Position numbers and translations under genes: made by a program. Shown here in pieces: positions 50,434 to 59,259 of a DNA stretch of 64,000 nt. The stretch is from JBLEFH01 sp047345645. Its GTDB lineage: Bacteria > Pseudomonadota > Alphaproteobacteria > Rhodobacterales > Rhodobacteraceae. A model generated the notes under the pieces. That model saw only the letters and a list, made by a program, of their open reading frames with translations, ran no database searches and had not been told where the DNA came from. The number at the start of each line of letters is the position of its first letter. Within the stretch, counting starts at the first letter, position 1. Where the stretch lies: the NCBI GenBank assembly GCA_047345645.1, contig JBLEFH010000004.1; one strand, written 5' to 3'.

Positions 50434-52008
50434 ATGTGGACTCAGGATCGGGAAACCTTTCTCGGCACCCAATTCGACGTGAATATTTACGCAAATGATC
50501 AGGACAGTGACGGGCTGCTTTTCGTCCATCACGGCAGCAGTCGCACGCTCTACAAATCAGGGAGCGAGAGCATTGCTGACAGCCAGAACCTGTCGGTCTA
50601 TGCCCCTGTTTTCTCTGAAGATGACTTCAACAGCCGCGGGTATCAGCGCGGCGGCGTCACGGACCGGTCCGGCGATGTCCTGCCGGAGGCTGAATGGACG
50701 ACGCGATTTGAGGAGCCGATGCTCGATTGGGCGCGAGACCAGCATGACGCGGACACGCCGGTCTATCTCTTCGGGCATTCCGGCGGCGGCCAATATCTCA
50801 GCCGCCTCGCGGCCTATGAGGGCGTTCCGGACTATGTCGAGCGCATCGTGATCGCGAATCCGTCGACCTGGGTCATGCCCTCGCTCTCCGAAGATGCGCC
50901 CTATGGGTTTGACGGTCTCGGAACGCCGGAGGAAGAGCTGGCGGCGCTGGAGGCGTATCTTGCCCAGCCGATCACCATTTATCTCGGGAGCGAGGACACC
51001 GATTCAAATGATCCGTCGCTCTCGACGTCGCGTCCGGCCATGCGGCAGGGCGACAACCGGTTTGAGCGCGGCATGAACGTGTTTGAAACCGGCGAGGATG
51101 TTGCCGAGGCCCATGGGTGGGAGTTCAACTGGGAGTTGGTGATCGCCGAGGGCGTGGGTCACAGCGGCTCCGCCATGCTGCGCGCGCCCGAAATGGCCGA
51201 TGCGCTCGCGCCGGTTGAGGACAGTGCCGTGGCCACAACGAGCGTTGACAGTGGGGCTGGCACCGATCTTGCGGATCGCCTTTTCGGCACGGATGGCGAC
51301 GACACGCTTGATGGCAAGGATGGCGATGACGCCCTTCACGGCGGCGACGGTGACGACGTGCTTATGGGCGGCGCTGGCGCGGATCAACTGGATGGTGGAG
51401 ACGGGACTGACCGCGCGGATTATCGCGGTGCGGACGCAGGTGTTTTCGTGGATCTGAGAGATGCCGGGCGCAATACGGGCATCGCCGAAGGCGACCGCTA
51501 TGCGAGCGTCGAAAACCTGTCCGGCTCGGATTATGACGACGTTCTCTGCGGTGATAGCGGTAAGAACGCCCTCGCGGGCGCAGATGGACATGACAGGCTT
51601 TGGGGGCGCGGCGGGAGTGACACCCTGTCGGGCGGCGCAGGGAACGACCGGCTCTGGGGCCAAGGCGGCCATGACAAGCTCTATGGCGGCGACGGGAGTG
51701 ACCGCCTGTCCGGCAACTATGGCCATGACACGCTATCGGGGCAGGCCGGAAACGACCGGCTGGCGGGCGGACACGGTGCCGACACCTTCGTTTTCGCACA
51801 TGGGTATGACCGGGACGTGATCCTTGATTTCGCCGATGATGTCGACACGCTCCGGCTGGCGAATTTCGGTGTCGATAACTTTTCCGAGGCGCAAGACTAC
51901 GCGACCGAGAGCCGGGGTGATGTGATCTTCGATTTCGGCGGGGGCGACATGCTGACGGTGCGCGATATGACCATCGGCGAGTTGGCGGATGATATGGTGT
52001 TCGCTTGA
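50434..52008 (+). CDS. Secreted alpha/beta hydrolase with C-terminal RTX repeats
   Basis: A 524-residue protein without a Sec signal. Residues 1-265 form an alpha/beta hydrolase resembling polyester depolymerase/esterase folds: LLFVHHGSS (oxyanion region), LFGHSGGGQYLSR with nucleophile Ser, and EGVGHSGSAML with the likely catalytic His. Residues 280-440 contain about a dozen GGxGxDxLx nonapeptides (GDGDDVLMGGAGADQLDGG and similar), which bind Ca2+ and fold outside the cell. The C-terminus (DVILDFADDVDTLRL followed by ADDMVFA) is a typical type I secretion signal. It probably degrades extracellular esters or polymers. No matching HlyB/TolC genes lie next to it. Confidence 0.9.
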   Translation: MWTQDRETFLGTQFDVNIYANDQDSDGLLFVHHGSSRTLYKSGSESIADSQNLSVYAPVFSEDDFNSRGYQRGGVTDRSGDVLPEAEWTTRFEEPMLDWARDQHDADTPVYLFGHSGGGQYLSRLAAYEGVPDYVERIVIANPSTWVMPSLSEDAPYGFDGLGTPEEELAALEAYLAQPITIYLGSEDTDSNDPSLSTSRPAMRQGDNRFERGMNVFETGEDVAEAHGWEFNWELVIAEGVGHSGSAMLRAPEMADALAPVEDSAVATTSVDSGAGTDLADRLFGTDGDDTLDGKDGDDALHGGDGDDVLMGGAGADQLDGGDGTDRADYRGADAGVFVDLRDAGRNTGIAEGDRYASVENLSGSDYDDVLCGDSGKNALAGADGHDRLWGRGGSDTLSGGAGNDRLWGQGGHDKLYGGDGSDRLSGNYGHDTLSGQAGNDRLAGGHGADTFVFAHGYDRDVILDFADDVDTLRLANFGVDNFSEAQDYATESRGDVIFDFGGGDMLTVRDMTIGELADDMVFA

Positions 52009-52342
52009 CGGTGGTTTTTAGGGGGCAGCTTCGGGAAAGACGCTGCCTTCACTGCTCAGTAGAACGGCCTAAACATGAATGATTGTGAAGGCGTAGGGCA
52101 TCTTCGAGACTGTCGACCGGCTCCTAGTTCATAGGAGCGACAGAAAGGGCGGACGTATCGCCAAAAAAAATGGCTTCGGCAGACTCCGGTTTGCTGAAGC
52201 ATTGAGAAGCCAATAGCATTGGCGCTTCCGCTATCACCCCACTTTCGCGCGCTTCGGAAACATAGGCGCACGGCAAAAAGCGTGGCCTGAGTTGCGTTGT
52301 GGCACGGGGTCTGCGCAAACCAGCGCCCAGACCACCACCACC
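52009..52342. other. Intergenic region between convergent RTX genes
   Basis: 334 bp with no supported gene. A weak hairpin (GGCAGC at 52024-52029 with GCTGCC at 52042-52047) follows the first RTX gene. An A8 run near 52166 is preceded by GC-rich sequence and might end transcripts from either side. A frame across the region encodes Arg/Cys-rich sequence without family features. Confidence 0.55.
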
Positions 52343-54031
52343 TCACAAAATATCCAGAAACCCCAGTTCGGTAATCCCGCGCAACTCGACTTCGAAATCG
52401 GGTCGCGCGTCGCCCGTCACATCGGCGCGGATGATGATGTGGTCGTCGTAGACGGTGTACCACGCGCTATACGCGCCGCGGCTCTCTTCGTTCACCGTAT
52501 CGAAACGCTGGTGGCCATTCTGGTTCGCATTGGCGTCGAGCTCGTAAAGGATGATCGTGTCATAATTGGTCTGGAAATTCTCGATCACATCGCGGTTCCG
52601 CGCGCCGGGGCGGCTGTCGCTGGCCTTGTAAAAATAGAAGTCATCGTCAGATTCCGCGGTGCTCGCGATCATCATGTCGCGCCCTTGCCCGCCGTTGAAT
52701 TTCTGCGTGCCGCGACCGCCATAAAGGACGTCATTGCCAGCACCGCCGTTCAGGATATCGCTGCCATCACCGGCGGCGAGGCGATCATTCCCGGCACCGC
52801 CGTTGAGCGTGTCGTTGCCGGCTCCACCTGAGAGACGGTCATTTCCGTCGCCACCGAGCAATACGTCAGAGCCCGATCCGCCGAGCAGTCGATCAGCGCC
52901 AAAATGACCGATCAGCCGATCCGCGCCGCCATCGCCGTAAAGCGAGTCATTTCCCGCCTCGCCGAAGAGCCGGTCGTCGTGAAGGCCGCCCCAAAGCTGG
53001 TCGCCATCCGCGCCGCCGCGCAGGGTATCTTGTTGCGATCCGCCCCAGAGACGGTCCTTCCCCTTGCCGCCGCTCAGCGCGTCGTTCCCACGGCCGCCTC
53101 GGATCACGTCGTCACCATCCGCGCCGATGCCGCGATCCCGGCCATCGCCGCCGTCGATGACATCATTGCCCGCGCCGCCGTTCAGCGTGTCGTCGCCGCC
53201 ATCGCCGGTCAGCCGGTCATGGCCCGCGCCTCCGGCGAGCACATCCTCGCCCCCGCCGCCGCGCAGCAGATCATTGCCGAACCCGCCGATCAGCCTGTCC
53301 GCGCCAGCGCCGCCATAAAGCTCATCGTTATGGTTGCCGCCGAACAAACGATCCGCGCCGCCGTCACCTGTCAGCTTGTCCCGCCCGTTGCCGCCAACGA
53401 TAACGTCATTGCCGCCCTTGCCGCGAAACACGTCATGACCGTTGTTCATCTCGACCACATCGGCATAGTTCGTTCCCGCGACCCGGTTGTCGCCATGGCT
53501 GTAATTGCGCGCGCTCACCACGTATTTCGCCGAGATCGTGGCGATCGCCGTGTCGGTCGTGATCTGCGGATCGGATAGGGTCAGGCTACCGCTTTGGACC
53601 GTGTGCTCGCCATTAAAGCTGACGGTCGCGGTAAAGCCGTTGTTGATCTGGTTGCTGTTGAGCCCCATTGCTTTGGACTTGGCGCTGCCGTGGACCAGCG
53701 GGTAGCCCATAAACCCGAGATAATAGGGGTCGAAAATCGGATAGATATCCGTCGCCGCGTCCGAAAGCGCGACCACATTCGAAAACGGCGCGCGATTGCC
53801 GGGGGTGAAGCGCGCATTCATCTGCGAACTCATCGTCGTCACCGTGTAGCCGCCGACATAATTCGGCACGGTGGCCGTGGCCAGAAACTCAATCTGCAAC
53901 TGCGCCGAGGCGGAAACCGGGCTCCCCAGCCCTTTCCAGCCGGGCAGCGACAGCGATCCCCGCGTTGTCCCGCCGCCGTCCAACGGACCCATCACACTGT
54001 TGCTGCTCACCGTTGTCGAATATCTGCCCAC
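52343..54031 (-). CDS. RTX calcium-binding repeat protein
   Basis: A 562-residue secreted-type protein with GTG start and a strong GGAGGA four nt upstream. Residues 1-190 are a beta-rich domain of unknown function (SLPGWKGLGSPVSASAQLQ; Asn/Ser/Thr-rich). Residues 195-460 hold about 25 RTX nonapeptides (GGxGxDxLx), an exceptionally long uninterrupted array. The C-terminal 90 residues (DVIENFQTNYDTIILYELD and ADVTGDARPDFEVELRGI) resemble type I secretion ends. No Sec signal is seen. It is convergent with the RTX hydrolase. It may be an adhesin or matrix protein. Confidence 0.88.
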   Translation of the reverse strand: MGRYSTTVSSNSVMGPLDGGGTTRGSLSLPGWKGLGSPVSASAQLQIEFLATATVPNYVGGYTVTTMSSQMNARFTPGNRAPFSNVVALSDAATDIYPIFDPYYLGFMGYPLVHGSAKSKAMGLNSNQINNGFTATVSFNGEHTVQSGSLTLSDPQITTDTAIATISAKYVVSARNYSHGDNRVAGTNYADVVEMNNGHDVFRGKGGNDVIVGGNGRDKLTGDGGADRLFGGNHNDELYGGAGADRLIGGFGNDLLRGGGGEDVLAGGAGHDRLTGDGGDDTLNGGAGNDVIDGGDGRDRGIGADGDDVIRGGRGNDALSGGKGKDRLWGGSQQDTLRGGADGDQLWGGLHDDRLFGEAGNDSLYGDGGADRLIGHFGADRLLGGSGSDVLLGGDGNDRLSGGAGNDTLNGGAGNDRLAAGDGSDILNGGAGNDVLYGGRGTQKFNGGQGRDMMIASTAESDDDFYFYKASDSRPGARNRDVIENFQTNYDTIILYELDANANQNGHQRFDTVNEESRGAYSAWYTVYDDHIIIRADVTGDARPDFEVELRGITELGFLDIL

Positions 54032-54460
54032 CTGGTCCTCCGGGTTTGAAATGCTGCGCCGCCTGATATCTTGCGAAAGCTACCTCACTCTTGTGACATA
54101 GCTTTGGCAGATCCAGCGAGTGATTATTAGCGGATCAGAAAAAGCGGAATTTTGCTGATTATATGGGCTCAACAAGGCTCGCCCAGTTGAACGGCTTGAT
54201 CATGAGAAAAGTGGGTAGGAGGTTCCGGCGCGAGCGGCGAAGTATAGAAGCTGTCAGAGCGCGGCGTGGAATAGCACAAATTGCCAATTATGGCTGGTCG
54301 CGACTTAATGGTCGAAACGGGATGCAGGCATCCAATCTATAGAGGTCGAAGATAAAGTTTATGGTTGGATCGAACGAGCCTAAAGCCCCCCAATCCTCAA
54401 CAAAAACGCAAATCCTACTGCCAAAAAGGCAGATCTTTGGTGTGCGGATCAAGGGGGAAT
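54032..54460. other. Gene-free region between RTX gene and tRNA-Ala
   Basis: 429 bp with no gene, repeat or clear operator. On the minus strand just after the tRNA there is CTGCC-TTTTT-GGCAG (54426-54440) followed by a T-rich stretch, which may end tRNA transcription. The rest shows nothing I recognise. Confidence 0.5.
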
Positions 54461-54536
<76 letters not shown>

Positions 54537-54583
54537 TTGCCGCAGATCTCTACTGCCCCCGGAGGGGCAGTTCAAGCGGAAAA

Positions 54584-54922
54584 TCAGTCGTCGTCGCCGT
54601 CGCTGCTGTTCTCTTTCAGCTCATCGAGGGAAACGGTGTCGTCATCGTCGTCGTCAAGCACGTCGTCATCGTCGATCGAGACGTCATCATCGTCGTCATC
54701 CAGCAGATCATCACCGAGATCTTCGTCTTCTTCCTCGGTGGCCGCTTTGCGGGACTTCTTCGATTCGGTCGCAAAGGACGATTTGCCCTTCGGCGCGTCA
54801 AAACTCTCAACAGTGAATTCGCCGCCGCATTTCGGGCAGGTCATCGGATCGTTCATCAGGTCGTAAAACCGTGCCGCGCAGCTCGGGCAAACGCGCTTTG
54901 TCCCCCACTCGGGTTCAGCCAT
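54584..54922 (-). CDS. FYDLN acid zinc-ribbon protein (TIGR02300 type)
   Basis: About 112 residues from ATG 54922 with GGAGGAAT upstream. The N-terminus has two zinc-knuckle pairs, CPSC and CPKC, around the family's FYDLMNDP segment. The rest is extremely acidic, with runs of Asp (DDLLDDDDDD, SIDDDDVLDDDDDD). This family is typical of alphaproteobacteria and has no settled function. It lies upstream of tRNA-Ala in the same direction. Confidence 0.93.
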   Translation of the reverse strand: MAEPEWGTKRVCPSCAARFYDLMNDPMTCPKCGGEFTVESFDAPKGKSSFATESKKSRKAATEEEDEDLGDDLLDDDDDDVSIDDDDVLDDDDDDTVSLDELKENSSDGDDD

Positions 54923-55015
54923 GGTTATTCCTCCTGCAAATGGCGGATGGGTTGATCGGCGTCCCGTGCCATGCAGAGCCGCCATTGTCAAAGCCTTTGT
55001 CGCGTTTTGGTGGCG

Positions 55016-56071
55016 TTATGGCAACTGCGACTTGGCTTCATCGGCGGTCACGGCGCTGTCGATCACATCGGCGACATCGTTGAAAGCGCCCGCAATCAAC
55101 GGACCTTTGGCTGCGCTCTGCGCTGCCAATGAGCGAAGCCTGTCCGCTTCCTTCGGATTAAGGGGAACTTCGGCAGATGCGGGGAGAAGAAGCGCCGCAT
55201 AATGATCGAGTATCGCTGGGGCACTAAGTGCGCTGCTCGCCGGTTGCCCTGCGATCTTCATTAACTCACCGTAGCCTCGATTTACTCTCTCAATGCGCTG
55301 CAAGAATGGCTCAGGATCTTCGAACTCTGTTATCGTCAGGCGATCATAGGTCAGATCAGCCGGGCGCTCCTTATTCAAACGAATGATCTCAAGTTTCGCC
55401 AAATCCTGCGCTTCGTTGACGAGCGGCAAGTCTGCAGACGGTCGGTGGGAACAGCCAACGGCCTCCAAAAAGCCTGAAATATGGGCTGTCCCCACAGCAC
55501 CGTAAGGGCGCAGGATCATATTCTGGCGACCAAAAATCTGCGCGAAGTGGTGGTAGATTCCTCTTTGGCCTAGAAATGACTGAACAACGTTCATGAAAAA
55601 GGTGGGAAAATTCCGCGTCGGCCGACTTCCCTTGTTCACTTGATTATACCACGACTTGAGAAGCGACAGCGGTTCACGGAAATAGAAAACGATTTTCACG
55701 TCGTATCCAGACAACCGCGCTTTCAGATCCGCTACTGCCGCTTCAGGATCGCGGCGCATCGCAAGCTGCACGAATTCTTCGCTGGAAATAATGATGTTCT
55801 GCTCGGGCGCCGCCTCAATTTCCCTTAAAATCTGTGCATAGGGCTCATCCGTCGGGATTTTGGCACCATACCAAGCCGGGGGGATAAACCCATGATCGCG
55901 CCCAAGAGTTAAGGCAAGATGGCCATGCGTGGTCGGACTATTGTTGGGCCGTGCCGAAGATGGATAGAGATATCCGACTTCGCGCAATGCATCCGCATGT
56001 TCGTGACAATAAGCCTGAATGGCCGTCGAACCGGTCTTGTAATGACCAATGTGGAGATAGATCGTTTTCAA
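55016..56071 (-). CDS. Sulfotransferase-like P-loop protein
   Basis: About 351 residues if started at the TTG at 56071, which gives (M)KTIYLHIGHYKTGSTAIQ, the usual family start; a TTG at 56128 would extend it by 19 residues, and there is no suitable ATG. GHYKTGSTAIQ is the 5-prime-phosphosulfate loop of PAPS-dependent sulfotransferases, and KIVFYFREPLSLLKSWYNQ matches the 3-prime-phosphate-binding R-x-P-x-x-x-x-x-S segment. Such proteins in alphaproteobacteria often modify surface polysaccharide. The base composition is slightly more AT-rich than neighbours. It follows the BtuF-like gene on the same strand, but a functional link is not evident. Confidence 0.75.
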   Translation of the reverse strand: MKTIYLHIGHYKTGSTAIQAYCHEHADALREVGYLYPSSARPNNSPTTHGHLALTLGRDHGFIPPAWYGAKIPTDEPYAQILREIEAAPEQNIIISSEEFVQLAMRRDPEAAVADLKARLSGYDVKIVFYFREPLSLLKSWYNQVNKGSRPTRNFPTFFMNVVQSFLGQRGIYHHFAQIFGRQNMILRPYGAVGTAHISGFLEAVGCSHRPSADLPLVNEAQDLAKLEIIRLNKERPADLTYDRLTITEFEDPEPFLQRIERVNRGYGELMKIAGQPASSALSAPAILDHYAALLLPASAEVPLNPKEADRLRSLAAQSAAKGPLIAGAFNDVADVIDSAVTADEAKSQLP

Positions 56072-56137
56072 GGCGCTGCTCGTTAATGATTTTGACCTGC
56101 AATATCGGCTGACGTCCTTGGGCGTCAACCCATGAGC

Positions 56138-56956
56138 CTACTCTGTCATGTCTCGCCGAATCTCGGCAAGGTTTTCAATGGCGCGGAGGACATGGGGGGT
56201 GCCGCAGATCCAGTTCGGGTCGGTCTGGACGGTGCCAGCGTCTGGGATGGCCCTGAGGGCCGGGTGGCGCAGGACATCCTGGCCGCGCGAGGTGCCGGGA
56301 TAGGGGGCGCCGGTGACGATGAGGTCGGGGGCGATCATCACCATCAGCTCCAGCGGGATGGGGCGCGTGCCGTCATAGCCTGCGGCGGTCACGGCGTTGT
56401 CAAAACCGGCGGCCTGGAGGATCTGGCCCGCGAGGGTGCTGTCGCCGGAGGTGTAGCCATTAACGTAGTAAAGCGCGGCGCGCGGACGTTCGGTGATTTG
56501 CGATTGGAGGGCGGCGAGGCGGGTCTCGAAATCGGCAATCGCCGCATCCGCTTGTGGCGCGCGGCCGAGCACAGTGCCCATTTGCGCGAGGCGCGCGGAG
56601 ATGTCCTCAAGGCTGTTGGCGGGCTCAAACACCTCGACGGCAATGCCGAGGCTGCGGAGCATGTCGAGGGTTGCAGCGTTCTCGAAGGCACCGGCCAGCA
56701 CCAGATCGGGCGCCATCAGATAGATTTCCTCGGCGCGGCCATGGTTGATCGGGTAGTTTGCGGCTTCCTCCGCCATCACCGAGGAAGACGGGTCCCGCGC
56801 CAAGGCCGTCACCGAGACGAGTTGCCCCTCCTCCGCCAGCATCATCGCCAGCTGGTCGGTGCAGAGATTCATCGACACCACGCTAGCGGGCGGGTCGGCT
56901 GCCGCCTGCCCCGCGAGGCAGGCGGCGAAGAGCGTAAAGAGCCCTGCCCGGATCAC
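56138..56956 (-). CDS. Cobalamin-type periplasmic binding protein (BtuF-like)
   Basis: About 272 residues with a non-ATG start (GTG 56956, or TTG 56959), coupled to the end of the receptor gene by a 4-nt overlap. The N-terminus is a signal peptide (RAGLFTLFAACLAGQAAA). PASVVSMNLCTDQLAMMLAEEGQLVSV and APDLVLAGAFENAATLDMLRSLGI are typical of the class III binding-protein fold, and YVNGYTSGDSTLAGQIL lies in the hinge/second lobe. With a BtuB-type receptor and a B12 riboswitch upstream, it should carry cobalamin or a corrinoid to an inner-membrane BtuCD. BtuCD genes are not in this window. Confidence 0.87.
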   Translation of the reverse strand: MIRAGLFTLFAACLAGQAAADPPASVVSMNLCTDQLAMMLAEEGQLVSVTALARDPSSSVMAEEAANYPINHGRAEEIYLMAPDLVLAGAFENAATLDMLRSLGIAVEVFEPANSLEDISARLAQMGTVLGRAPQADAAIADFETRLAALQSQITERPRAALYYVNGYTSGDSTLAGQILQAAGFDNAVTAAGYDGTRPIPLELMVMIAPDLIVTGAPYPGTSRGQDVLRHPALRAIPDAGTVQTDPNWICGTPHVLRAIENLAEIRRDMTE

Positions 56957-58857
56957 CAATTCGCCCGAAGGCCGACATAGGCGGCCCGGCCGCGCGTCGC
57001 ATAGCCGAGGGTTTCGGAATAGTCTTCGTCAAAGACATTCTCGACCCGCGCCGTGGCGGTGACGGTCTCGGTCACACGATAGTCGCCGCTCAGATCGACG
57101 ACGGTGAAATCCTCGAGCTCCGCGGTTCCACCAGCGCCGTAAAAGCGGCTATCGACGACACCGCGCACATGCCGCAGATCGGCGGCAACCAGCGCGCGGT
57201 CATTCAGCAGGTCCGCCGAAACCCCAAACCCAAACTCATGCTTGGGGCGGCGCACTTCGGGTCTGCCATTCGGTTCATTCGCATCGAGCCATGTGTAGGC
57301 GGCGCGGAACCGCAGATCATCGTTCACCTCATAGCGGCCAGAGACCTCAACGCCGTGACGCTCGCTGTCGCCATCCTCGTTGATAGGGCTCGACACGTTG
57401 AAGCCATCTTCTTCACTAACTGCCGAAATATAGTCAATTTCGCCCTCAAGCGTCTCTTGGAAATAGGTCACGTCAAGCACCCCGCGACCAGCCGCCAAAG
57501 GCACCTCTACGCCGATATCAAAACTGCGGTTCCGTTCAGGCTTCAAATCAGGATTGCCAATAGTGCGATACAGAAATGCCGCATCCTCGAAAAAACCATA
57601 AAGTTCAATGTAGCTCGGGTTCACCACCCCGGTGCCCGCCGAGGCGTGAAGCCGAATGCCATCTTGCTGCGGCTCGTAGGACAGCCCGACATTCCACGTC
57701 CGCGCATTGGCGAAGCTGTCGTTGTCGTCGTAGCGCCCGCCGATCTGCACATCGAGACCATTCGCGAAGCTGCCGCGATATTCCAGCGCCAGCGAATCCG
57801 TGCGCGGCGAATACTCCGGGTTGGTGGTGCTTTCCTGATCCTCACGCTCGACCAGAAGGTTCATCAAATGGTTGCTGGAGGCGAGCGGCTGACCGTCGAG
57901 CCCGTAGCTCAGGCGGTATTTGAACGACTCCTGCTGCGCCTCGGCCAGGCCAGATCCGCTAGAGTCCTGATCGAAATCCGTCCGCTCATAGGAAAGCCGA
58001 TGCAAAACGCGCCCGCCGAAGCTTTCCCATTCGCCCCAAACGGAGGCCAGCCGCTCTTCGCGCTCCACATAGGGCGCGTCATTATCGACCACATAGTCGT
58101 CCGCAGTGGTCGCCGTCCAGCTTGTGGAATCATTGTCATAGCGCTCATCCGAGCGGCGCAGCAGCCCGCCAAAGGTCAGACCCGGCGCGACCTCATATTG
58201 CCCTTTCAGGCTGAGCGTGCGGCGGTCGATCCCGTCCTTCTCGCCATCTTTGCCGGAATGATCGTAGCCGTCATCATCATGGCGCGAGAGGCCGAGGCGT
58301 AGCCCGCCCTTCTCAGTGCCGACCGAGGCGTACCCGCCCGCATTCCAGCCATCGCCATACTCGACCATCCCGCCGGTATGCACACCCGGCTCCGGCGCGC
58401 GGGTGATGATGTTGACGACGCCCGCCGCCGCGTTCGATCCGTAAAACGCCGATTGCGGGCCGCGGATGATTTCAACGCGCTCCACATCAAAGGTGCTGAG
58501 GCCACTCAGCGGATAGGTGCCATCCTCCGCCGAGGCTTCCACCCCGTCGATCAGGATCAGCGTGTGGTTGGATTCCGAGCCGCGAATCCGCAGTCCGGTC
58601 AGGCTGTCCCCGCTGGTCGAGAGGGACACGCCCGGCGTCGCCCGCAGCGCGTCCTGCACCGTGGTGATCCCTCGCTCTTCCAACTCTTCGCCGGTCACGA
58701 CGGTCGCCGCGCGGCCAAGCGCATCGCTCGCGATCGGCATCAGCGAGGCAGTCAGGACCAACTCGTCCAGCATGAACACATCCGCCGTCTCCTGCGCCGC
58801 AACTGGCAGGGCCGCGCCGACAAGGGCCGATGTCATCAGGAACTTTTTAAGCAACAT
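56953..58857 (-). CDS. btuB: TonB-dependent vitamin B12 receptor (BtuB-like)
   Basis: About 634 residues from ATG 58857 (GGAGAGA upstream; a longer frame would run into the riboswitch). Signal peptide MLLKKFLMTSALVGAALPVAAQ, TonB box region DELVLTAS, plug domain with GVSLSTSGDSLTGLRIRGSESNHTLILIDG and the VERVEIIRGPQSAFYGSNAAAGVVNIIT hallmark, then a 22-strand barrel ending in the aromatic residue of YVGLRANW. It imports cobalamin through the outer membrane. Expression should be switched off by B12 via the riboswitch at 58991. Confidence 0.93.
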   Translation of the reverse strand: MLLKKFLMTSALVGAALPVAAQETADVFMLDELVLTASLMPIASDALGRAATVVTGEELEERGITTVQDALRATPGVSLSTSGDSLTGLRIRGSESNHTLILIDGVEASAEDGTYPLSGLSTFDVERVEIIRGPQSAFYGSNAAAGVVNIITRAPEPGVHTGGMVEYGDGWNAGGYASVGTEKGGLRLGLSRHDDDGYDHSGKDGEKDGIDRRTLSLKGQYEVAPGLTFGGLLRRSDERYDNDSTSWTATTADDYVVDNDAPYVEREERLASVWGEWESFGGRVLHRLSYERTDFDQDSSGSGLAEAQQESFKYRLSYGLDGQPLASSNHLMNLLVEREDQESTTNPEYSPRTDSLALEYRGSFANGLDVQIGGRYDDNDSFANARTWNVGLSYEPQQDGIRLHASAGTGVVNPSYIELYGFFEDAAFLYRTIGNPDLKPERNRSFDIGVEVPLAAGRGVLDVTYFQETLEGEIDYISAVSEEDGFNVSSPINEDGDSERHGVEVSGRYEVNDDLRFRAAYTWLDANEPNGRPEVRRPKHEFGFGVSADLLNDRALVAADLRHVRGVVDSRFYGAGGTAELEDFTVVDLSGDYRVTETVTATARVENVFDEDYSETLGYATRGRAAYVGLRANW

Positions 58858-58990
58858 AATTCTCTCCAAAAACGGGGCGAAACCCCATGCAAGCCTGTCT
58901 TTGGAATGAGAATCCCGCCGACGATGAACCATCACCGCGCCGGAGTGCTCCGTTGCTCGCCACGCGCCCCGCGAACGAACAGGGTGAATG

Positions 58991-59165
58991 CTCAGGCAGG
59001 TCTCCTGACTTGCGGGTCGTCGCTCGGGCCGCCTTCCCATCCGCTGCCGGACAGTGGCATTCGCGCCGTCGCTCGCCGCTCACAGTTGCGGGGGCAGTTG
59101 CGGCTTTGGCGAGATCGCCAGACCGCATTCCCTTTTCATCGGCAGATCGCCGAACCGGAGCAGCC
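58991..59165 (-). ncRNA. Cobalamin (B12) riboswitch
   Basis: Conserved elements are visible on the minus strand in the right order: GGGAATGCGGT near the 5-prime side, the CCCCCGCAACTGTGAGCG core (59075-59095), the GCCACTGT box (59051-59058), GGATGGGAAGG, and the closing AGTCAGGAGACC (58999-59010). It lies about 130 nt upstream of the btuB start. Limits are approximate. It is expected to reduce btuB expression when adenosylcobalamin binds. Confidence 0.93.
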
Positions 59166-59259
59166 TTCTTTTTAGCGGATCTGGCGGGCGGCGGACAGGG
59201 GGCATTGTCCGGAAAACACTCTGGTGATGCGCAAAGGCCGCATCGTCATTTGCGAAAAC

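Noticed and set aside
50181..50498. Small plus-strand open frame of about 105 codons in the promoter of the RTX hydrolase
   Set aside because: No ribosome-binding site, no recognisable domain, and it overlaps the well-supported RTX hydrolase start.
51280..51780. Dense short DNA repeats that might suggest CRISPR or a satellite
   Set aside because: They encode GGxGxD RTX nonapeptides in frame; units are 27 bp, imperfect and have no unique spacers.
52056..52463. 135-codon minus-strand frame in the gap between RTX genes
   Set aside because: It overlaps the end of the RTX gene and gives a Trp/Arg/Cys-rich product without homologous features; I could not support it as a transposase remnant.
54584..54922. 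Acidic FYDLN protein as a partner that neutralises the Arg-rich peptide
   Set aside because: The family is conserved across alphaproteobacteria irrespective of such peptides, and the gene is 5 kb from the peptide operon, so charge complementarity alone is not evidence.
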